Shown here one piece after another: positions 16,581-25,291 of a DNA stretch of 34,203 bases (position 1 is the first letter of the stretch; the number at the start of each line of letters is the position of its first letter). Under the pieces are notes generated by a model. It worked only from the letters and a program-made list of their open reading frames with translations. It was not told where the DNA came from and ran no database searches. A program made the translations under genes and the position numbers. The stretch is from Treponema sp. (GTDB lineage: Bacteria > Spirochaetota > Spirochaetia > Treponematales > Treponemataceae). The stretch spans positions 1-34,203 of the forward strand of contig JAFZXA010000136.1 of assembly GCA_017617115.1 (NCBI GenBank), in the 5' to 3' direction.

Positions 16581-16629
16581 CCCTTCGACCCCTTCGACAG
16601 GCTCAGGGACCGCAGGGACCACAGGGACC
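16581..16629 (-). repeat. Dispersed repeat with 9-bp tandem sub-units, copy 1
   Basis: CCCTTCGAC occurs twice in tandem (16581-16598), then CAGGGACC three times at 9-bp spacing (16604, 16613, 16622). The reverse complement closely matches 21769-21818. It ends 4 nt before the nnr start codon. Confidence 0.8.
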
Positions 16630-16633
16630 GCGC

Positions 16634-18067
16634 ATGCAGAAAGTCTTTGATAATCCTTCGCAAATTGAAGCACTCGTAAAACAAAAGTTCGGCTTTCCTG
16701 ATTTTATAATGATGGAAAATGCAGCACTTGCAATTAAAAATCTTATAACTTCAGACTGTATCATTTTGTGTGGCAAAGGCAATAACGGAGGAGACGGCTA
16801 CGCTCTTGCACGCCAACTCTACGGCACAATAAAGACGCTTGTTTTTTGTCTTGAACCACCAGCGGCTACAGAAGCAAAAAAACAATATGAAATGTGCAAA
16901 AAGCTTGGAATACCGTTTATTTCTCAAGCAGCACTAACAAAAAAATTATCAGACACAAAAAATCCGCCGCCATTTATAATTGACTGCCTTTACGGAACAG
17001 GTTTTAAAGGAGAGTTGACTGGCACTGCTGCAAAAATTGTGGAACTTTCAAACAAAGCAAAATCAGTGCGTATTGCCTGCGACATACCAACAGCACTTGC
17101 CTTTAATGCCGACTACACTGTAACAATGGGCGAACACAAGCTGGCTCTTTTTTCTGACAAGGCAAAACAGGTTTGTGGAAAAATTATTGTAGCTCCACTT
17201 GGCATGGGCAAGGCTCTTTTTGAAAACACAGCTCCTTCCCCTGCTGCCTTTTTAGTTGAGCCGGCAGACTGCATTCTTCCATTGCGCACAAACAAAGCCG
17301 CACACAAAGGAACTTACGGACACACTGCGGTTTTTGCAGGAGAAAAAGCCGGTGCTGCAATTATCTGTGCAACAGCAGCCATGAACTTTGGAAGCGGGCT
17401 CACAACAATTATAAAACAGCAAAAATCAAACCTTGGACAATTCAAAATCAGCCCGGAATTAATGATTTCTGAAACAATTCCAGCTAAAACAACCTGTATT
17501 GTACTTGGCCCCGGAAGCGACAAACTTCAACCTGAAACAGCCTCTGCAATTGAAACCTGGTGGTTCAACGCAAAAACAAAATCTCCTGCCGCTGTATTCG
17601 ATGCAGGCGTTTTCGGTGACCCGGGCTTTAATAAACTGCTTAAAAAACTCTGCACACGAAAAGATTCACGCATTGTATTAACGCCTCATCTTGCAGAATT
17701 TGCTCGTTTTAGCTCCCTTATCACTGTAGAAGAGCTTGCAAACTCCCCGGAATCAAAAATCAAGGCTGGAATGTCACTTTTGAAAAAGTTTCCCGGTATA
17801 ACTCTTGTTCTAAAAAGCGCAAATACCTTTATTTTTAACAAAAATCAAACCTATATAGTCACCGACGGAACTCCAAGTCTTGCAAAAGGTGGCAGCGGAG
17901 ATGTACTTGCCGGAATGACAGCTTCCCTGCTAGCCCAAGGATACTCTGCAAAAGACGCCGCAATAACAGCCTGCGAAACTCACGCCCTGGCCGGAAAGAA
18001 ACATGGTGCACAAGCATGGGATCTTTCACCCATGAGAATCATAGAAATCATTAACTGTATAAAATAA
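16634..18067 (+). CDS. nnr: Bifunctional NAD(P)HX epimerase/dehydratase
   Basis: A 477-residue fusion of both NAD(P)HX repair activities. The N-terminal YjeF_N epimerase domain has GKGNNGGDGYALARQL (about residues 47-62) and a short MMENAA region. The C-terminal ADP-dependent dehydratase has GTYGHTAVFAGEKAGA, VLGPGS, VLTPHLAEF and the signature GTPSLAKGGSGDVLAGM (about 412-428). Both halves look complete although the protein is slightly short. No SD precedes ATG 16634 because the repeat at 16581-16629 occupies that place; translation may depend on the upstream gene or on weak initiation. Confidence 0.93.
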   Translation: MQKVFDNPSQIEALVKQKFGFPDFIMMENAALAIKNLITSDCIILCGKGNNGGDGYALARQLYGTIKTLVFCLEPPAATEAKKQYEMCKKLGIPFISQAALTKKLSDTKNPPPFIIDCLYGTGFKGELTGTAAKIVELSNKAKSVRIACDIPTALAFNADYTVTMGEHKLALFSDKAKQVCGKIIVAPLGMGKALFENTAPSPAAFLVEPADCILPLRTNKAAHKGTYGHTAVFAGEKAGAAIICATAAMNFGSGLTTIIKQQKSNLGQFKISPELMISETIPAKTTCIVLGPGSDKLQPETASAIETWWFNAKTKSPAAVFDAGVFGDPGFNKLLKKLCTRKDSRIVLTPHLAEFARFSSLITVEELANSPESKIKAGMSLLKKFPGITLVLKSANTFIFNKNQTYIVTDGTPSLAKGGSGDVLAGMTASLLAQGYSAKDAAITACETHALAGKKHGAQAWDLSPMRIIEIINCIK

Positions 18068-18078
18068 ATGCCGATAAT
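18051..18078 (+). promoter_or_regulatory. GerMN gene promoter
   Basis: TTAACT (18051-18056), a 16-nt spacer and GATAAT (18073-18078). ATG 18085 follows after 6 nt, without an SD. Confidence 0.45.
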
Positions 18079-18084
18079 CAAATT

Positions 18085-18888
18085 ATGGCAGATAAAAGTT
18101 CAAAGAAAAAAACAGGCTTAACACTTGCCTGTATAATACTTGCAGTTTTAGTAATTTTCATTATTTTCCTGGTAAAAAAAGACACTATCCTTACAAATCT
18201 TAAGGAAACAAGATTTTTTGACCGTGTATTCGGTTCTACACCTGAATTTGTAGAAAATCACACGCCAAGTGAAAAAGAAACTGTAAAAATTCCTCTTGCT
18301 CCGGAATCGGAAGAGGTTGTAATTAAAGTTGAACCACAGTCTCCTTCAAAGCCTGCTGCTGAAACTGAAAAAACTAAAACACCTCAAGCTCAATCAGAAA
18401 AGAAAGAAGAACCTGCTGCCGAAACAAAGAAACCTGCCCAAGAAACAAAGCCTGTTCAGAATGCATATACAGAACTTCAGCTTTGCTTTGTCGAAATTGA
18501 CGCCGACGGTTCAATCAATCGAAAAATTATAAAACGCCAGGTTGCAAAGAACGATTCACCGCTTACAACTGCAATTAAAGCCGTTCTTGCCGGTCCGGAT
18601 ACAACAAAATCAGAAGAGCGCAACTGTATTTCTCTTATTCCAAACGGAACAAAGCTTTTGGGAGCACGTGTTTCCGACGGAGTTGCTTATCTTGATTTTA
18701 GCGATGCTTTTGAAATAAATACAAATGGAATTGAAGGTTATACAGCACAGTTAATGCAGATTGTTTATACAGCAACAACTTTTTCGACTGTAAATTCTGT
18801 CCAGTTTTTAATTGAAGGTCAGAAAAAAGAATATCTTGGAAGCGAAGGCCAGTGGATAGGCTCTCCGCTTTCAAGAACATCGTTCTAG
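18085..18888 (+). CDS. Membrane-anchored GerMN-domain protein
   Basis: A 267-residue protein. A lysine-rich cytoplasmic tip precedes one transmembrane helix (about residues 11-30: LTLACIILAVLVIFIIFLV). A Pro/Glu/Lys/Ala-rich linker runs to about 128. The C-terminal GerMN domain (about 130-262) has the usual sequence of features: AIKAVLAGPDT, SLIPNGTKLLGARVSDGVAY, LDFSDAF, then TATTFSTVNSVQFLIEGQ. GerMN occurs in Bacillus GerM and in many non-sporulating bacteria, where it is linked to the cell wall. The precise function here is unknown. Confidence 0.88.
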   Translation: MADKSSKKKTGLTLACIILAVLVIFIIFLVKKDTILTNLKETRFFDRVFGSTPEFVENHTPSEKETVKIPLAPESEEVVIKVEPQSPSKPAAETEKTKTPQAQSEKKEEPAAETKKPAQETKPVQNAYTELQLCFVEIDADGSINRKIIKRQVAKNDSPLTTAIKAVLAGPDTTKSEERNCISLIPNGTKLLGARVSDGVAYLDFSDAFEINTNGIEGYTAQLMQIVYTATTFSTVNSVQFLIEGQKKEYLGSEGQWIGSPLSRTSF

Positions 18889-18889
18889 G

Positions 18890-19954
18890 CTAATCTTTAA
18901 AACTTTTCAACAACTTAGTATAATAACTGCTCTTGTCCAGGTAGCTGTCTTCGTAGGCGGCAAGTGACAGATAACTGTTTATTTCTTTTGATGGGTCTGT
19001 TGTAATCTGTTTAATCACATAAACAACGCGGTTATTTTCCGGCTGAGAAGATTTTGCAATTATTCTGATTGTGTATTTCTTTACATCAAACTTAAATTCT
19101 GCTGTTTCAATATCGGTGTAGGAACCGCCTGTGCTTTCAAGAATGCGGCGCATTATAAACAAATCATTCAATGACTGGTCTTCAAAATACTTCGGAATAG
19201 AAGCAATTGTTACAAAGGCTTCTTCGCCGTACATCCAGCAGTTTTCCATTTCCTGAGTCCAGTTTGTGTCCAGAGTAATCTGCTGACCGTCTTGGGTTTT
19301 ATATTTTACCGATTTTCCCTTGATTTTTGTTTTTGTAGGAGCGTGGTATTCCTGTGCTGGAACAAGTCCCTTAAAATCTTCAAAGGTTGTGTCTTCACCA
19401 TCAAGAATGCGGCCAAAGGTTATGCAGTTGAAAATAAGCTCGTTATTTGCACCAAGAATCTGTTTAAGATTAAAAAGCGGTATCATGCTGTCAAAGCACA
19501 TTGTTACCTTGCCGCCAAACTGCTCAAAATCCTGCTTAGTAAAGATTTCTGTTCCAGCAAGATTATCAAGCTTTATACGTCGTGAAGAAAATTCATAAAG
19601 CAGATCGTGCAGATAGTTTAAAATATCAACATCGTCGCCGTATGGGTCAACTTCGGTTATGATTTTTTCACCGGTCATATCAAAAAAATCAGACTCAGGA
19701 TTTATTGTAAACACAAGTGCAAGATTTGTTTCCGGCTGCAAGGTGTCACGGTCTGCAGGAGCGTAGTAGCGTATCTGATAAGTTTTTTCATCATAACTCA
19801 AAATGCCAACATAGCTTTCGCGTGCAAACGAGGCGTCGCGGTACCACACATATTCTCCAGCTGTGTCTGGAACAAATGGTGTAAAGCCTGGGAGTGCAAA
19901 AGAAGCAGCAACCCCGCACAAAAGAAATGTAATTGTTAAAATCAGTTTTTTCAT
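18890..19954 (-). CDS. Exported protein of unknown function
   Basis: A 354-residue protein with a clear signal peptide (MKKLILTITFLLCGVAASFA). The mature part is a mixed beta-rich sequence with many aromatic residues, no transmembrane helix and no motif I recognise. Candidate markers for a search are GEYVWYRDASFARESYVGIL near residue 33 and YGEEAFVTIASIPKYF. The start is 4 nt after the proS stop, so it is likely the second gene of a proS unit. It converges on the GerMN gene with a 1-nt gap. It may be a treponeme-restricted family; I could not check. Confidence 0.8.
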   Translation of the reverse strand: MKKLILTITFLLCGVAASFALPGFTPFVPDTAGEYVWYRDASFARESYVGILSYDEKTYQIRYYAPADRDTLQPETNLALVFTINPESDFFDMTGEKIITEVDPYGDDVDILNYLHDLLYEFSSRRIKLDNLAGTEIFTKQDFEQFGGKVTMCFDSMIPLFNLKQILGANNELIFNCITFGRILDGEDTTFEDFKGLVPAQEYHAPTKTKIKGKSVKYKTQDGQQITLDTNWTQEMENCWMYGEEAFVTIASIPKYFEDQSLNDLFIMRRILESTGGSYTDIETAEFKFDVKKYTIRIIAKSSQPENNRVVYVIKQITTDPSKEINSYLSLAAYEDSYLDKSSYYTKLLKSFKD

Positions 19955-19958
19955 AATT

Positions 19959-21713
19959 TTATCCGTTTAATTTTGCAAGTTCACTGCGTACAATTTCAAT
20001 TGCCTTGCTTGCCGCCTGGTCTGCAGGAACAAGTTCCGGAGCATCTGCAGTGCGCAGCTTAAGTTCAACATTCGGCAGATTTTTGTCGCCAACTACAATG
20101 CGGATCGGGTATCCCAAAAGTTCAGAGTCGGTAAACTTAACACCAGGGCGTTCGTTGCGGTCATCAAGAATAACTTCAATTCCGGCAGCGGTTAGTTCGT
20201 CGTAAAGCTTGTCGGCAACTTCCTTCATTTTATCCTTGTACATAATTGGAATAACTGCAACCTGGAACGGAGCAACACTCATTGGCCATATAATTCCCTT
20301 GTCGTCGTGGTGACCTTCAATAATGCTTGCCAAAGTTCGGTCTACACCAATTCCGTAGCAGCCCATAACAGGAGTAACAGGCTTTCCGCTAACGTCAAGG
20401 TAAGTTACGTTCATGCTCTGTGTATATTTTGTTCCAAGCTTAAAGATATGTCCAAGCTCGTTTCCTTTTTTAGAATAGAAGGTTCCGCCGCATTCAGGAC
20501 AAATATCACCTGGTTTTACAACACGAACATCGGCAGTCATAAACGGAGTAAAGTCGCGGCCCGGTTCTACATGAATAAAGTGAACATCCTTTTTAAGACC
20601 GCCGGTTACAGCGTCGTGCATTGTCATAACAGTTTTATCTGCAATAACCTGTGCCTTCTTTAAGTTTACAGGACCAGCAAAACCAACAGGAGCATCGGTA
20701 ATGCGAACAACATCTGCTTCTTCGGCAAGTTCTACGCTGCTGGCTTTGAGCAGGGCACACAATTTTGCTTCGTTAACATCAAGGTCGCCGCGAATACAAA
20801 CAGCAACAAAGTCGCCTTCAAGTTCAACGCCAGGATTTTCTACCTTGTAAATAAGAGTTTTAATAAATGCCTGTGGAGTTGTCTTAAGGAACTCGCTCAA
20901 TTCTTCAATGGTGCGTACATTTGGAGTTGGAATCTCTTCTACAGCTTTGTCAGTTGCAACCTGTGGCTTTCCGTTAGCATCAAGTGCAACATCGTCCTTG
21001 CAGGCGGCCTTTTCTACGTTAGCGGCATATTTACAGCCAGGGCAAAGAATAAGTGTATCGTCGCCAACTTCGCTTTCTACCATGAATTCTTCTGAGCCCG
21101 AACCACCCATTGCACCAGTGTCGGCACGAACCGAAATTGTATCAAGGCCCATGCGCTTAAAAATGCGTCGGTAAGCGGCAGCGGCCTTGTTGTAAGATTC
21201 ATCAAGGTCTGTCTGGTCCTTGTCAAAAGAGTAAGCGTCCATCATTGTAAATTCGCGACCCCTCATAACACCGTAGCGAGGGCGAATTTCATCACGATAT
21301 TTTGTATTGATCTGGTACAAAGTAAAAGGAAGCTGCTTGTAAGAGTCAAGGGCATCGCGAACAAGAGCAGTAAAAGCTTCTTCGGCAGTAGGCGAAACAA
21401 CCATGTCCTGACCACCACGATTCTGCGGCTTAAGCATTTCGGGACCCATTTTTTCCCAGCGGCCGCTTTCCTTCCAGATTTCACCAGGCTGAATTACAGT
21501 AGGCTTCATTTCGAGCATACCAGCCCTGTCCAGTTCTTCACGAATAATTTTTTCAACTTTTCGGAATGCCTTAAGCCCCATAGGCATATAAGAATAAAGT
21601 CCGTTTCCAAGCTTACGGATAAGACCTGCGCGCATCATCAACTGATGACTTGCTATAACAGCGTCATTAGGCGCCTCACGCAGCGTCCAGATAATAAAAT
21701 TAGATGCTTTCAT
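19959..21713 (-). CDS. proS: Prolyl-tRNA synthetase
   Basis: A 584-residue class II synthetase of the bacterial type. Motif 1 region (LGNGLYSYMPMGLKAFRKVE), motif 2 (YRDEIRPRYGVMRGREFTMM, about residues 138-157) and motif 3 (GCYGIGVDRTLAS) are intact. An insertion (editing) domain of the YbaK type lies between motifs 2 and 3 (about 235-400). The C-terminal anticodon-binding domain contains DDRNERPGVKFTDSELLGYP. Length is normal. ATG 21713 has a TATAAT box 9 nt upstream and no SD. Confidence 0.97.
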   Translation of the reverse strand: MKASNFIIWTLREAPNDAVIASHQLMMRAGLIRKLGNGLYSYMPMGLKAFRKVEKIIREELDRAGMLEMKPTVIQPGEIWKESGRWEKMGPEMLKPQNRGGQDMVVSPTAEEAFTALVRDALDSYKQLPFTLYQINTKYRDEIRPRYGVMRGREFTMMDAYSFDKDQTDLDESYNKAAAAYRRIFKRMGLDTISVRADTGAMGGSGSEEFMVESEVGDDTLILCPGCKYAANVEKAACKDDVALDANGKPQVATDKAVEEIPTPNVRTIEELSEFLKTTPQAFIKTLIYKVENPGVELEGDFVAVCIRGDLDVNEAKLCALLKASSVELAEEADVVRITDAPVGFAGPVNLKKAQVIADKTVMTMHDAVTGGLKKDVHFIHVEPGRDFTPFMTADVRVVKPGDICPECGGTFYSKKGNELGHIFKLGTKYTQSMNVTYLDVSGKPVTPVMGCYGIGVDRTLASIIEGHHDDKGIIWPMSVAPFQVAVIPIMYKDKMKEVADKLYDELTAAGIEVILDDRNERPGVKFTDSELLGYPIRIVVGDKNLPNVELKLRTADAPELVPADQAASKAIEIVRSELAKLNG

Positions 21714-21722
21714 AGTGAGGAT

Positions 21723-21728
21723 ATTATA
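21723..21728 (-). promoter_or_regulatory. proS -10 box
   Basis: Minus-strand TATAAT ends 9 nt before ATG 21713. The -35 is poor (TTCCCT at 17 nt). The predicted leader is at most a few nucleotides. Confidence 0.5.
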
Positions 21729-21768
21729 GTAGAAATTTAGGGGATAGGGAATAGTAAACAGGGGATAG

Positions 21769-21818
21769 TGTGGTCCCTGAGGCGGTTCCTGAGCTTGTCG
21801 AAGGGCTCGAAGGGCCGT
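21769..21818 (+). repeat. Dispersed repeat, copy 2
   Basis: Contains GGTCCCTGAG, GGTTCCTGAGCTTGTCGAAG and GGCTCGAAGGG in order. About 28 of 31 central bases match the reverse complement of 16581-16611. It lies between proS and the RM system. Confidence 0.8.
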
Positions 21819-21837
21819 CTTATGTTCCAGACTTTAA

Positions 21838-21925
21838 AGGGGCGCCTGCCCCTCGCTCCAAACCTTCGGTTTTCTGCTACCCCCTCTAGCAGGGGCTCAA
21901 TCGCCGCCCCCGCAACGCCCCGGCT
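21838..21925. repeat. GC-rich hairpin block at the edge of the RM island
   Basis: Much richer in G and C than its surroundings. It holds a perfect hairpin AGGGGC-gcct-GCCCCT (21838-21853), a small AAACC-ttc-GGTTT stem, and CTGCTA-n7-TAGCAG (21874-21892), then a C-rich tail. It could terminate the RM transcript or be a dispersed repeat; no U-run is present. Confidence 0.5.
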
Positions 21926-21934
21926 TGTTAATTA

Positions 21935-23005
21935 TTATTCATAATTATCCTTTTTATCTGCAACATTCATTATTCCGTATTTTTTTTCTATATCATATTC
22001 CCTCTTGTTTTGTTCAATTTCAGGTGTTTTAATAATAGTTAGTATCGCAAGTTTCTTTTGAGCAGAAATATAATTCTCCATAAAACTGTAGTCAATTTCA
22101 TTTGATTTTGTTACTGGTAGCCTTATGATAACATTATTCAAAACATCTTCATTGAAGGATGAAATTCCCCATGCAAAAGTAGAAAATGATTTCCGCATTG
22201 CAGATATTAAATAAATTGCCCTATTTTCATTTAACTCAGAATCAGTCAACTCCATTACTTTAATTTTGTCACCTGTAAAATATGGTAATCTTTGATAGTA
22301 TATAGTTGCTGTATCTTGACCAAATGAAATAGTATTCCCCTTACTCAAATATTGAATGTTTTGACTTGTAAAGCCTCTTATTCCATTATTCTCTGAACCT
22401 CGAGCTACATATGGATATTTACCGCCAAATTCTATAGCATTTGCATTAAATCGTTTAGGCGGTGAATAAATATTAAAAATACTAGCAATCTTATAATCTT
22501 TAGTATTTATTTTTCTATTCACAAAGTCTTCAACAGCTTTCTTTTCTGATGGAGTAAGAACGAAACTTGAAAGATTGTTTTCTTTTAGGAATGAATCAAC
22601 AATCTGTAAATTATCATTTAAAATTTTTTGAATGTAGTTTTCCATGTACTCAAAATCAATTTCACCTAATTTTGTTGTTGGTAGAGTAATAATATCTGAT
22701 TGAATTTTCTGATATGAAATTGAATCTCCCCACGAATAAATAGGTTTTAATCTATGATATAAACAGGCAACAAGAAATAATTGAATAAGTTCAGTACGTT
22801 TCTCAGATTGTTTTAAATATAGAATCAAATTATGACTATCATTTGAAAAAAAATTGTCCGGTTGATAGGTAATAACCAAAGTTTTACCACCAATCATTAT
22901 GGAATTTCCTTCTTCCATCATTGATTCTTTATACGAAATATATGAAACGATAGAGTTATTCATTTCACTTGCTGTTACATAAGGAATATCTCCACTTCCA
23001 AACAC
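21935..23005 (-). CDS. BcgI-like DNA specificity (S) subunit, start codon lacking
   Basis: Two target-recognition domains are visible. TRD1 runs from GDIPYVTASEMNNSIVSYIS to IITLPTTKLGEIDFEYMENY, and TRD2 from FGGKYPYVARGSENNGIRGF to VIIRLPVTKSNEIDYSFMEN. Each ends in a conserved helical spacer. The coordinates given start at the only available GTG (23005), but the conserved TRD1 start (GFKEFQLIDVFNVKNSH) lies upstream in the same frame, which stays open back to 23131 with no ATG, GTG or TTG. Expression by -1 frameshifting from the upstream gene is proposed. The pair sets the DNA sequence recognised by the nuclease-methylase. Confidence 0.88.
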   Translation of the reverse strand: MFGSGDIPYVTASEMNNSIVSYISYKESMMEEGNSIMIGGKTLVITYQPDNFFSNDSHNLILYLKQSEKRTELIQLFLVACLYHRLKPIYSWGDSISYQKIQSDIITLPTTKLGEIDFEYMENYIQKILNDNLQIVDSFLKENNLSSFVLTPSEKKAVEDFVNRKINTKDYKIASIFNIYSPPKRFNANAIEFGGKYPYVARGSENNGIRGFTSQNIQYLSKGNTISFGQDTATIYYQRLPYFTGDKIKVMELTDSELNENRAIYLISAMRKSFSTFAWGISSFNEDVLNNVIIRLPVTKSNEIDYSFMENYISAQKKLAILTIIKTPEIEQNKREYDIEKKYGIMNVADKKDNYE

Positions 23006-23076
23006 AACATCACTTTTTAATATATTATGAGAATTTTTTACATTAAAAACATCAATTAACTGAAATTCCTTAAATC

Positions 23077-23137
23077 CGCCCTCGTTCCCAGCAGACAGTG
23101 CTTTTTCATTTATAGAACGAGGGCGACCTATTTTCCC
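23077..23137 (-). promoter_or_regulatory. Candidate -1 programmed frameshift signal
   Basis: Minus strand in order: slippery heptamer G GGA AAA (23137-23131) in the frame of the nuclease-methylase gene, stop TAG (23130-23128), GT, then an 11-bp perfect stem CGCCCTCGTTC (23125-23115) / GAACGAGGGCG (23087-23077) with a 27-nt loop. The heptamer-to-stem spacer is 5 nt. A -1 slip continues as Lys-Ile-Gly-Arg into the S frame without a stop. Confidence 0.65.
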
Positions 23138-25161
23138 AGGCTTTCACCATTTTTTATAGAATCAGAAATTCGCCAGGCAAGATATTCTTTTACAACCTTT
23201 TCAAAATCTTCTTTTTTAGGATTTATATCAATTTTCTTGTGCTGACTATAGGTCCAGTCATTTCCATCAAGAGTAATATAATCTTCTTCGTAGCAATCTT
23301 TGAAGTAATTAAGATTTTTATTATCTTTACCTTTTCCGCGTACAACAAGATTTACTAACTCTTGATAACGAGCTTTAGCATTACCAGTATCTTTAAGGTT
23401 TGTACTTTGACTTGATTTTTTACGGCTCTGTCGGGTATATCCATCATTTGAAAAATCTATGAACTTTACAAGTTTTTCTGTATCGTGTGGTTTACCAACT
23501 TCAAAAACATAAATTGCTGTTTGAACACTAGATTTACCAATAAACAAATCAGTACTCATATGAATTGAGGCTAGTAGAGTATTCTTTTCAAGAATCTTTT
23601 TTGTATAACCAGCTCCTTGTGTACTACCAGCATTTTCCTGTATTAAAACAGCAGCTTTTCCACCACTCATTTCTGAAAGGGCTTTTTCTACAAAGTTAAA
23701 TCCTTTACCAGGAGCTGAATATGGTGGATTAAGAAGGAAAACATTTGCAGGGAATTTCTCACCTTTATGTTTTCCCTGTTCATATTTTCCTTCGAACTGT
23801 GTAATGGAGTCAGCATGAATAATATTAGAAGAACCATCTCCCATAAGTATCATATTTAATACGGCAAGAAGATAGATATCTGGAAGTTTCTCAATGCCTA
23901 ATAATTGTTCTGCTTTTATTTTTAGAATTGCTTTATTTTGTTCTTCTGGACTTGCAATTTTCTTTTTTGCATCTTCTATCATTAAATTCATGGAAGAAAT
24001 CAAAAATCCTGCAGAACCAGTGGCATAATCCCATACATAACTGTCTTTGTTAACTTCACATAATTTTGCCATTAATTCTGTTACATAACGAGGTGTAAGA
24101 ACAACATCATTTTCAGCTCCATCAGGAACATCAACCCAATCATTCAAAACATTGAAGAGACGGCCTGTAAAGTCAATATTGTGCAAATCTTTTGTAAGGA
24201 ATGGGAGAATATCTGATTTTACACTTGTATATACTGTTTTTAATTTGCTTTCGCCATTTACAGGAATTTCAAGCTTTGAATAGAGAAATACATTCTTTAG
24301 TTCATTTAAAATGATTTCTTTCTTTTCTTTAGGAAGATTGCGTTCGCCTAAAAAGTCTGTGATTTTGTTAATGATAATTTTACCATCATTTGAGTTTTCT
24401 CCAAGTTCACCTTTTAAGTCTTCGACCTTTAAGCCGCTAACTTTTCCTTTTACTCCAAGTCCTGCCATAATAAGGCCTGAAATAAGTTTTACACGAGCTC
24501 CTACCACAATGCCTAAATCATCATGCATTTTTTGATTAATATTTTTAAGTTTCTTTTCAATATCATCTTCAAGTTCGAGTTTTTGCTTTTCTTTTTCTTC
24601 ATCAGTCAGTTTTAATTCATCAATTTGTTTAATGAACTTTTCAACATTTTCATCTTTTAGAAATGATAAGTCTGAATAATCTGTTATCTTTTTTGGAATG
24701 AAGAGGTTTGCTTCTGAAATATAATATGCACCTATTTCTGTTATAAAGTTTTTGCCTTGCTCATAACCATTAACCCCAATAGCGACAACTTCTTTAAATG
24801 TATTTGTGTATGTTAAAATTGCGTTTCCATAATGTACGGCACCATTTACTGCATATTTAGCAATTACGCTGTAATTTGGATCTCCGTTATTATCAGTATT
24901 TAATACATTGCCATCTTTGTCGAATTTTCCAAAATCGCCTTTTATTCCTTTGACTTCGATCATTACAGGTATTTTTCGTAATGATTCCGATTCTATAAAA
25001 CATTTAATGTCAGGGTAATTATTTCCATCACCTCCATTCTTGCTTGGGGCCAATTTCAAGGCTTTTTCGATTTCTTCGTTTATGCTTTCAGTTTTTGTAT
25101 AATATTTATCTAATTGTTTTTTGCACCAGTCTTCGACTTTTTCTTCAATGCTATTTGACAT
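23128..25161 (-). CDS. BcgI-like nuclease-methyltransferase (RM) subunit
   Basis: A 677-residue fusion. The N-terminal domain has a PD-(D/E)XK nuclease pattern: Pro50-Asp51, then MIEVKG with Glu69 and Lys71. A helical region follows. The N6-adenine methyltransferase has its SAM-binding motif DYATGSAGF at about 378-386 and catalytic NPPY at 478-481, preceded by VVLTPRYVTELMA. Fused nuclease plus methylase with a separate S protein is the BcgI (type IIB) plan rather than type I, and no separate HsdR is present. AGGAG lies 8 nt before ATG 25161. The gene is divergent from its HTH controller, with operators in its promoter. Confidence 0.92.
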   Translation of the reverse strand: MSNSIEEKVEDWCKKQLDKYYTKTESINEEIEKALKLAPSKNGGDGNNYPDIKCFIESESLRKIPVMIEVKGIKGDFGKFDKDGNVLNTDNNGDPNYSVIAKYAVNGAVHYGNAILTYTNTFKEVVAIGVNGYEQGKNFITEIGAYYISEANLFIPKKITDYSDLSFLKDENVEKFIKQIDELKLTDEEKEKQKLELEDDIEKKLKNINQKMHDDLGIVVGARVKLISGLIMAGLGVKGKVSGLKVEDLKGELGENSNDGKIIINKITDFLGERNLPKEKKEIILNELKNVFLYSKLEIPVNGESKLKTVYTSVKSDILPFLTKDLHNIDFTGRLFNVLNDWVDVPDGAENDVVLTPRYVTELMAKLCEVNKDSYVWDYATGSAGFLISSMNLMIEDAKKKIASPEEQNKAILKIKAEQLLGIEKLPDIYLLAVLNMILMGDGSSNIIHADSITQFEGKYEQGKHKGEKFPANVFLLNPPYSAPGKGFNFVEKALSEMSGGKAAVLIQENAGSTQGAGYTKKILEKNTLLASIHMSTDLFIGKSSVQTAIYVFEVGKPHDTEKLVKFIDFSNDGYTRQSRKKSSQSTNLKDTGNAKARYQELVNLVVRGKGKDNKNLNYFKDCYEEDYITLDGNDWTYSQHKKIDINPKKEDFEKVVKEYLAWRISDSIKNGESLGK

Positions 25162-25210
25162 GTAATGGCTCCTAGATTCCTAACTGCATATTTTCTTCTT
25201 TTATAAAATA

Positions 25211-25259
25211 TGGAATATTTCCCATTATTTAATTATAGGGAATATTCCCATAAAATCAA
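25211..25259 (-). promoter_or_regulatory. RM promoter with two operator palindromes
   Basis: Minus-strand TTGATT (25259-25254), a 16-nt spacer and TATAAT (25237-25232). The spacer contains the perfect palindrome GGGAATATTCCC (25238-25249), directly abutting the -10. A second, imperfect copy, TGGAATATTTCCCA (25211-25224), lies just downstream of the -10. A dimeric repressor bound here would block the promoter from both sides. Confidence 0.6.
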
Positions 25260-25291
25260 CAAAAAAGGATTTTTCCTATCAAAATATATGC

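Noticed and set aside
18890-19954. Lipoprotein
   Set aside because: The signal peptide ends at a typical type I cleavage site (ASFA-LP); the only cysteine in it is too early and lacks a lipobox.
21935-23005. S subunit as a decayed pseudogene
   Set aside because: Both TRDs and spacers are intact with no internal stop. Only the start is missing, and the junction carries an ordered frameshift signal. A single indel in the G/A run remains an alternative and is named in the finding.
21935-23137. Phase-variable hsdS inversion system
   Set aside because: Only one S gene is present, with no second partial copy, no long inverted repeats within TRDs and no recombinase in the window.
23128-25161. Classical type I HsdM
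   Set aside because: The N-terminal PD..EVK motif and lack of an HsdR gene fit a BcgI-like nuclease-methylase better.
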